This document shows positions 57,684-64,000 of a DNA stretch of 64,000 nucleotides, one piece after another. The position numbers were made by a program, and so were the translations under genes. The stretch lies in contig OZ020486.1 in NCBI GenBank assembly GCA_963971405.1, forward strand, positions 39,021,419 through 39,085,418, written 5' to 3'. The notes under the pieces were generated by a model. The model searched no databases. It saw nothing but the letters and a program-made list of their open reading frames with translations, and was not told the origin of the DNA. This DNA is from Psococerastis gibbosa. Taxonomy: Eukaryota; Arthropoda; Insecta; Psocodea; Psocidae. Within the stretch, counting starts at the first letter, position 1, and each line of letters opens with the position of its first letter.

Positions 57684-57790
57684 GGGCTTGTGGTCGAGCG
57701 GTTAAGACGACGTCCCGGTTAGGCGTAGATCGTGGGTTCGAATCCCGCCAGGTCCAATTTTTATTTATCCTCTAATTTCAATAATTAGTA
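57684..57790 (+). ncRNA. tRNA-like sequence heading a SINE (family 2)
   Basis: 57684-57756 folds into a complete 73-nt cloverleaf: acceptor GGGCTTG with CAGGTCC plus A, a 3-bp D stem, a 5-bp anticodon stem (57710-57714 with 57722-57726), a 5-base variable loop, and a T arm GTGGG-TTCGAAT-CCCGC. The anticodon loop CCGGTTA has C instead of the invariant U33 and U instead of a purine at 37, which argues against a working tRNA. The tail 'atttatcctctaatttcaat' is shared with 46298-46445, so I call it a SINE head; a diverged tRNA gene (GGT, Thr) is the alternative. Confidence 0.6.
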
Positions 57791-57804
57791 GTATTATTTA
57801 AAAG

Positions 57805-58180
57805 GTTATTCACACAATTTAATGAATGTAACCTAATGACAGTCGCTTCTGTATGTTAAGTACCCGCGCTGAGTTACAACATCTCTCCGATCGCATGGTA
57901 TGTAGAAACTGGCAGAAGTGTACAATAGTATAAGCACGCTAAACCTTTCCGATTATTATAAAAATTGATGCGTTTTTTTTATCAACGTAGGCCTACTTGT
58001 ATTGTAGCCAATTGAACCTTGCCTTCCAACGACCCCTTCGGATATTATTTTTTGACTTTCTAGCTATTGGCAAACTGGTTCACTCGATGCCAACCCACAC
58101 CGGCCATACAAGGGCCAATGAGCAAGCTCCGACATGTCCACCATTACCATTGTAACAAGTGTTAGCTCGACTTAAACAAA
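57805..58180 (+). repeat. Dispersed repeat D, near full-length copy
   Basis: 'cacaatttaatgaatgtaac', 'tctccgatcgcatggtatgt' and 'gtataagcacgctaaacc', then 'attggcaaactggttcactc' and 'acatgtccaccattaccatt', ending near 'cgacttaaacaaata'. Shows both halves of the repeat in one piece. Confidence 0.6.
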
Positions 58181-58182
58181 TA

Positions 58183-58376
58183 AAATCCGGGATGCTGTGG
58201 TCGTTCTGAAAGGGGACTTCCAAATGTTTCGTCAACATCTGCGGTCAACATCTTCAGTGGAAGTAGACTTCTAAGGTTAGAAGTTCGGAGGCTCAGCAGT
58301 AACACAGTTACGTTTGGAAGTACGCTTTCAGAACGATTACAGTCTATTATCCAGGATTCTACTGCTTCATCACGTA
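58183..58376. mobile_element. Fold-back element, related to 43771-44047
   Basis: 'gttctgaaaggggacttcca' and 'aatgtttcgtcaacatctgc' on the left face 'cgtttggaagtacgctttca' and 'gaacgattacag' on the right. The right arm is shortened relative to the copy near 43.8 kb. Confidence 0.65.
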
Positions 58377-58406
58377 ATCCAGCTTGTTTACTATCCAAGG
58401 TTTTAT

Positions 58407-58446
58407 ACCATTGAATATATAACACCAGTGTTATATATTCAATGGT
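58407..58446. repeat. Perfect 40-bp palindrome
   Basis: ACCATTGAATATATAACAC, a CA spacer, then its exact reverse complement. It would form a 19-bp hairpin. Confidence 0.9.
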
Positions 58447-59739
58447 TTTACTTACCAAGAAGCAAACTTTACTGTTGTGAAATTACCATGACCGTAGCCG
58501 AGGGGGTGCAGGGGGTCCGGACTCCTCCTCCCTTCTCAGGTAGAATGGGGTTTTAAAGTTTTAAACATATTGAGGTTACCTGAACTCCGGTCAGAATCTG
58601 CACCTGGTCTGTCCCATGAAAGGTGCCCATCCCCTCATTGTTCAATAACCATATGGTCAACATCGCAAATAATGCAAGTCTATTAATACATCTATATATA
58701 TACATCTACGAGGACCTTTTGTTTCAACTGGCAGATGTGCATAATAACTACATTTAATTAGCCTCTTCCGGGTCAAGTAGAAACCTAAAAATAAACCGGT
58801 CACCATTCACTAAAAGGGATGAAATTCGGGCAGCCCCAAAACAAAAGAAACATTAATGAATTAGACACTATACCAGAAGCAACAAGCAGTACAGAGTTTT
58901 GAAGAATGTTCAACCCCTAATGATCCTCAAAATTTATAACTAAAAAATGAAAATTTACCAATGGAGGGAAGCACATAGGAACATCAACATTTTCTCTATA
59001 GCCAGGCACTCTTTTACCAATACAATAATGTAAAAGAAAACCATATTTACTGGCAAATTAAAAAATTGCAACTCTCTTAACAACACGGTAGTGTTTTTTT
59101 TTTCAACCGGTGAAACACCAGGTTAATTATCATAATAAAGCACGGAGGGTCTGGTGGGTGCAGACCGCATATTGCACAAATACTGCTGCGCTCACACATG
59201 CTTAGCTTTCGGGCGATTGCTCTACGCGTGGCAGCTGGGCCGCTGGCATCATCGCGAGCCTAATGTACAAGAAAGGGGAGGGGGAGGTGACTGGACCTTT
59301 TTGGACTCAGGTCGGGGACTTGCGCACACCTTCCCCATTTTAAGATTTGTCTTGCTTCCCCCTGCGGCCTGCAGCTATTCTTTGAACATCTGCTTTATAA
59401 AAGCTCTGTCTGCTGTCTGTATAATACCGTACGTGAACGTGCCGGCGAAGTGCCACCTGATATATATTTTTTTCATTATAGACCTCTGTAGTGTGGCCCC
59501 CCTTCAAGAAAGAAAGAAAGAATTTTGGGTTTTCACTATTGAAATAAATTTTAGAGTAACTTTTGTAACTTTAAATAGATCTTAGTGCCATCTATCAATA
59601 ATGGGTCATACACTAGAAGGAATGGTCTTCTGCATTTTGATGCATAAAATGAGACCGACATTAAGAGGACATGCTACGTAGAAAATGTGCACCCCAAAAT
59701 TTGTTGTTTTTATGGACTTCCGGAGGTCCTTATGGACTT
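58447..59739. other. Unassigned stretch
   Basis: A MITE-like left end (tgaccgtagccgagggggtg) lies at 58490-58545 and a fragment resembling the SINE body seen at 29110-29150 near 58617-58665. The 143-codon frame at 59154-59585 has no recognisable domain. Confidence 0.35.
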
Positions 59740-60000
59740 CTGGAGATCCCAGAAACCCAAAAAAGTGGTTTTTACGAAATGTCTGTTATTCGCTCTGTCT
59801 GTTGCTCGGTCTGTCTGTCGCACTGTCTGTCTGTCTGTTCATCGATTTCCGGGCAAACTACTCGGTCGTGAGGTGGGCAAACCCCCCCCCCCCCCACTGA
59901 GATATCCGAAATTTAACAAGAGGAAAATTATTTACCATAAAATTACTAATTTCCTCCATCTACTAAATGATAAATTGGAAAGCATGGGCCGGTTCTTTTC
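59740..60000 (+). mobile_element. Helentron-like element, internally deleted
   Basis: 'agaaacccaaaaaagtggtt', 'tacgaaatgtctg', a GTCT tract and 'cgatttccgggcaaactact' jump directly to the C-run, 'gagatatccgaaatttaac' and 'gataaattggaaagcatg', ending 'ggccggttctttt'. The hairpin before the terminus is lost. Confidence 0.75.
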
Positions 60001-60173
60001 AGAGGGGTGGGTGGGAGCAAGATGATAAATTAATTTTTAAATAAGATTTCTTAGTTAGTCAGGGTCAGTCATATTTTTTTTTTTTTTTCAATCGCAGGGT
60101 ACCTGGGACCCATACAGTATTTTCCAACTCATTTTTGGCGTTTCAGAAATATACACTATACACCATGCCTCGC

Positions 60174-60345
60174 CAGGCACGGACCCAGCCCATTTGGGGG
60201 GGGGGGCGGGGTAGCTGTGGGTCAAATAAATAGAATAAACGTATGTAGTATCGATTACATTAGAACGTAATACTATCAATTAACCTACAACAGACTTACT
60301 AAATTGGGGGGGGGGGGGGATCTACCCCTCGCGTCGCAGCTATAT
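60174..60345. mobile_element. hAT-like MITE (GGACGGAT type), partial
   Basis: CAGGCACGGACCCAGCC, G-runs, 'gtagctgtgggtcaaa' and a second G-run near 60306. The right end is not preserved. Confidence 0.6.
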
Positions 60346-60952
60346 AGGCCAGTCAAGTAATAATTAAAACACGTTAAAAAACTGAAAGAAAGAAAGCAAG
60401 CAAACGAAAAAGTAAAATAAAAAACTTAAAAACACGAAGATGCTGCAACTGAAATACAGACGCAACTGCGCTAAAAGACTACTTATCCAGGTGTTCCAAA
60501 AACCTTAGACTCCTTGAGGATGCCTGTGTTGGGCGAGGTAGGCCCAGCCAGGTGCCGGCCGTGGCCCTATAGTTCATAGCGTACGGTACACCCAAGCACC
60601 TGCCGCCGTATCCCCTCTCCGGCTTCCAGCTCCAGTGGTCTATCCTCACAACATCGCCACTCTCCAGTGGCATATGGGCCTACCGCCCGAGTGACTAGCC
60701 GCTCAGGAATTTCGTAGGTGGTCACCTATAGGTCAGTATGATTGACCGATTTTATATTGTGTCTAGGTGTGTTGTTTTTTTGCATGATATCCCCGTTAGG
60801 AGACCCAATTCTTCTGCTATCTGGGCCTCTGGTATTTTTTAGGGTACATTACTTATGGCTGTTCTAGAATCTGGGTGGATTCAGTTGATTAATTGTGGTA
60901 AAATACAAAGGTGCAGGAAGACAGTGACAGTAGGGGCAGGTGGGGCTGTAGC

Positions 60953-61119
60953 CAAGGCCGTAGCCAGGAGTTTTTTTCGGGGGGGAGGGGGGTTCAGAAA
61001 TTTCAATGGATATTATTTTTCCTCTCAAAATCCGATTCAATCTAGTGTCAAGCCATTTCATTTCGGGGGAGGGGGGGGGGGGGTTGAACCCCCATGAACC
61101 CCCCTTGGCTACGGCCTTG
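60953..61119. mobile_element. hAT-like MITE (CAAGGCCGTAGCC type), complete
   Basis: The TIRs are CAAGGCCGTAGCCAGG and CCTTGGCTACGGCCTTG. Flanks GCTGTAGC (60945-60952) and GCTATAGC (61120-61127) form an 8-bp duplication with one change. 167 bp, G-runs inside both ends. Confidence 0.88.
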
Positions 61120-61869
61120 GCTATAGCCTATAAAAATTAAAGTCAGAAACTATAAAAACAATTTTGTTTTTCTATTGACTGCCCCCCCCCCTCCCTAAAC
61201 TAAATCCTGGATACGCATAGGTTCCTGATTGGCCCATAACCACAATAGAACTTTCTTCTTAAGACCCAGCTCTATTCGCAGCTCTATGTCCTAACCCTCA
61301 GGCCTTACTAGTAGTTTATTTTCCAAAAGCTAGCTTAGCTTAATCAATTTTAATACAATAGTATAACTGTATAAATGAATAGTGGATATATGATTTTTAT
61401 TTTTAATTTTCTGCTTATTTTGTTCTCATGACTATATGCTTAGATCAATGATAAAACGTTATGCTTATAACAGTATAATATAATCTATAAATATAATAAT
61501 ATAATAAAATATAATCGCCTAAATTGGTATAAAAATCGCTGTAACAGTCATTAAGTCAAGAGTTAATGGCTTGACGCACTCCCAAGCAGGGTCAAACTTA
61601 GGGGATTTCGTCCTATAAAAACTACTTTCTTTTCTTGTGTCTGAACAGAATAAATAAATAACATAAATAAATAACAGAATAAATAAATATAAATAACTGC
61701 CAAATAATGGAGACCACCTAGGTCAAACCAAGTGCCAGAAATACTTGTACCGACTACAGGTACATAACGATATAACACAAATATAAACTCACTATCCTTC
61801 AATGAACTACGCTCAAGTCGGATCGTTGTGAATTTTTCGCAGCTTTACCCAAAGGGGAAGCAACTCAAA
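61120..61869. other. Unassigned AT-rich stretch
   Basis: A C-run MITE fragment at 61180-61215 and AT-rich simple sequence at 61630-61700. No gene. Confidence 0.45.
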
Positions 61870-62000
61870 CTCGATGCTGATTGGTTAATCAGTTCGTTCT
61901 GTTTTATTATGTTTCGCTTCTATTGGTCGGTGAGCACGTGCTAGGTGCAGCTGTAGTACGATATGCATAGGGAGGGGACAAGGTGCAGCGCATTCAGATG
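61870..62000 (+). promoter_or_regulatory. Putative promoter of the Snail-family gene
   Basis: Two inverted CCAAT boxes (ATTGG at 61880-61884 and 61922-61926), a CACGTG E-box (61935-61940) and a CAGCTG E-box near 61948 lie within 80 bp in a CpG-richer part just upstream of the leader. A weak initiator TTCAGAT with A at 61996 has GGTTCG at +28 to +33 (62023-62028), matching the DPE consensus RGWYV. No good TATA box is seen. The start site is inferred only. Confidence 0.45.
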
Positions 62001-62167
62001 CGGCCAAGTTGTGTAAGGGAGAGGTTCGCTGATTGTTGTTTTCCTACCTTGTTTTTACGTACGACTTTTGTGATTCCTCTACTTTAGTGTGGGTGCTACT
62101 CCCTCAAACCGGTAGTTGCCTTTCGACCTCTGAAGTGAGTGGTTCAGTTGTGAGTTGCCCCGAAACC

Positions 62168-62197
62168 ATGGATTTCGTCTTCTTCATCGAGACGTGA
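62168..62197 (+). CDS. Upstream ORF in the leader, 9 codons
   Basis: ATG at 62168 in a strong context (aaaccATGg) encodes MDFVFFIET and stops at 62195-62197, 71 bases before the main start. If the leader is transcribed as proposed, scanning ribosomes should meet this ORF first. It may dampen translation of the main frame; there is no evidence that the peptide has a role. Confidence 0.4.
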   Translation: MDFVFFIET

Positions 62198-62268
62198 ACT
62201 TGTGTTTTATTTTTTTTTGTGTATTGTGCCTTTGGATTTTCCAATATTTTTGTTTCGGTTACTGGATT

Positions 62269-62392
62269 ATGTCATTGGAGAACTTGGATGGTGGAAAATT
62301 TGTGAAAATGGGTGTTTCCAAAAAGTATAGTAATTGTCCTTTGAAAAAGCGACCTGTTCAACTTGTAAAATTTGAACTGGATGAGTGCAAAG
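62269..62392 (+). CDS. esg/sna: Snail/Escargot-family zinc-finger repressor, first coding exon
   Basis: The exon encodes 41 residues and ends with one base of a split codon at an excellent donor (AAAG|GTAAGG, intron from 62393). Residues 18-30 read KKYSNCPLKKRPV. This is the NT box found at the N-terminus of arthropod Snail, Escargot and Worniu, where it occurs as NYxxCPLKKRP close to the initiator Met; these proteins are nuclear C2H2 zinc-finger repressors that bind CAGGTG-type E-boxes in mesoderm, neuroblasts and imaginal cells. The zinc fingers are not in the window and must be in later exons. ATG 62269 has a poor context (gattATGt); the in-frame ATG at 62308 has a better one (aaaATGg) and would put the NT box nearer the start, as in insect Snail. 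Assignment to sna, esg or wor is not possible. Confidence 0.8.
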
Positions 62393-64000
62393 GTAAGGAT
62401 TTTTATTTTATTTAATAATATTATATACATGTAAATTTAATATTTAATAATAATAATAATACCTACCACAATTCACAGTGCTTTTCAAATTGGTATTGGA
62501 CATTGCTACTATTTCAAATCAGATCAGGCTAACTTGTACACCTAAAACTATAACAGCACTATTTGAGATTTCAAATTGATTTTTTATATAATATTATTAG
62601 ATGATTCAAGAAATCAAAATAAGTTACTTAAATTTTCACAGCTTTGTAATAAAACAAAAACTTCTGACGATTTTATTCTTTTATCCCGTTAAGGCGTTAA
62701 CCTATCAAGTATCAACTATTAATATGCAATACAACTTATTTTCTAATATAATTTTATTCAAATATTATTTTAAACTATTCTTTTAATAATGAAAGTAATT
62801 ACGTAATTAATATTTTTGTCAGTTTTTTCGTTTTTTTCTTATGAGATTGCTGAGATTCCATTTTTGGATTCAAATTTTGGGCAAAATTTAGAACCTAACC
62901 GTTAGATCTTTTGGTACCTGCGTTAGGTTTGCTGGTCAGGTAGGCTATCAACCCCAACAATTAAAACTACCAATTTGCACTGAACACATTGTCTATTGTC
63001 TGTTGACCATCCTTTACTATAGTAAAGTATACTTAGCAACTGTACAATATAATATATATTGCAGCCTATAAATAATTTGAAATATTAATTATGGGCTTTT
63101 TAGATATAATCGTGTGTAATAGGGTTTTTTGGGGCCTATTGCATATAGACTACATTTTTATATATCCTCCCGGAAGTGTCGTTAAATAAAACTAGATTCA
63201 ATTTCTAGAATACATATTTTTTCCTTGTCCAATGGCAACGACCCCATGGATTTCTGACATTATATATATTAGTATTGTTTCGTATGAGTTTTTTCGCTGT
63301 TGGAAAACTCGTATACGTTCCCGTTGTCATAATGGGCAAGATGAGACAAGCTTACCAACGCAATGAAGCAGGCGAAAGCACGACTTAACCAAGTACAGAT
63401 ACGAGTCTAGAATGACCCGCTGCACTTCAGCGACTGGGTACAGTAGAACGCGTCTAAAGTAGTTTTCTGCCAATGCACATGGGACAGAACGACACCATTG
63501 CACCCACAAATTACAAAAATGAAGCTTATAGCGATATCGAAATAATTATTGAAATGTACATCCTCCTTTAATTGTTCTAATTAATAAACCTAAAATAATA
63601 GTTATATAGGTACCAGAACCTCATGGGTAATTAACCTATTTAAGAACGATCCTTCAGTAACTGCCCCATAATTATTTTAACATCACCGTAACCAAAACCC
63701 ATTAACAAGTAATTTTTTGCTTGAATACAAAGTCTTTTACCATTGTAGGCTACACTTGTTAACTGTTAAAGACTTTCTCTTTAATAAATTTCAAGTAGTC
63801 TGCTTAAGTAGGTATGATAAACCAAGGTCCCACAAAAGGGGCGGCTAATGTATATCATGTTAACAATTACACAATAAATAAATCCGGAAGGCACATATCT
63901 AAAAAGTGATCTTGAGTTCGTGGGCAGTGTCACGATCTCGCCGGATACTTTTTGTGTCATGCTAAATTACTGTAACTTAGTCATACTACGCTGTAACGAC
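62393..64000 (+). other. Start of first coding intron of the Snail-family gene
   Basis: Begins GTAAGG and stays AT-rich, with (AAT)n near 62445-62460 and a dispersed repeat D copy at 63222-63420. I see no second exon with an acceptor and zinc-finger codons before the window ends, so the intron is at least 1.6 kb. Confidence 0.6.
63222..63420 (+). repeat. Dispersed repeat D inside the intron
   Basis: 'ccttgtccaatggcaacgac', 'cccatggatttctgacatta' and 'agtacagatacgagtc' match 52300-52570. Confidence 0.65.

Noticed and set aside
59154-59585. 143-codon plus-strand frame
   Set aside because: It is the longest non-repeat frame in its region, but shows no domain, no coding-like pattern and no splice context. 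I left it unannotated.
62155-62268. N-terminal extension of the Snail-family frame upstream of 62269
   Set aside because: The frame is open upstream, but it has no ATG before 62269, and its hydrophobic, Phe/Cys-rich translation does not resemble Snail proteins. I read it as 5' leader.

Overview
The window looks like nuclear DNA of an invertebrate, most likely an arthropod. It is AT-rich, has no bacterial-style gene packing, and its ORFs are short and mostly fall inside repeats. The non-LTR retrotransposon tails, tRNA-derived SINEs and hAT-type MITEs are of metazoan type. The one confident gene start carries the N-terminal box of insect Snail/Escargot proteins. I cannot name the species.

Layout. 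From 1 to about 61.8 kb the window is a gene-poor repeat landscape. I recognise several groups. (1) Many short hAT-like MITEs with TIRs beginning CAGTGGCGG, CAGGGACGGAT, CAGGGGCGTAA or CAAGGCCGTAGCC; most have runs of G or C just inside the ends, and many keep perfect or near-perfect 8-bp target duplications. (2) A family of about 0.8-1.2 kb with a GTCT-type microsatellite, a short inverted repeat and a terminal hairpin, resembling Helentron-related (DINE-1/HINE-like) rolling-circle elements. It is present at 22.7-23.6, 25.3-26.2 and 30.6-32.6 kb plus fragments. (3) A tRNA-derived SINE family with at least seven copies or fragments, one nested in group 2, and at least two other tRNA-like SINE groups. 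(4) Decayed C-terminal ends of non-LTR retrotransposons at 21.5-22.4, 23.7, 40.6, 41.8, 43.4 and 46.5 kb. (5) Palindromic fold-back elements at 11.6, 12.1, 19.1, 43.8 and 58.2 kb. (6) A minisatellite with higher-order structure at 12.7-13.5 kb. (7) A broken histone H1 gene on the minus strand near 50.0 kb, followed by a tandem repeat of about 150 bp.

The right end is different. From about 61.87 kb there is a promoter-like stretch (two inverted CCAAT boxes and a CACGTG E-box), a 5' leader with a short upstream ORF, and a plus-strand coding exon (62269-62392) ending in a strong splice donor. The exon encodes the NT box (Cys-Pro-Leu-Lys-Lys-Arg-Pro) typical of Snail/Escargot/Worniu zinc-finger repressors. 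The rest of the gene, including the zinc fingers, must lie beyond the window, so 62393-64000 is read as the start of its first coding intron. The window is therefore mainly the repeat-rich upstream flank of a Snail-family developmental gene.
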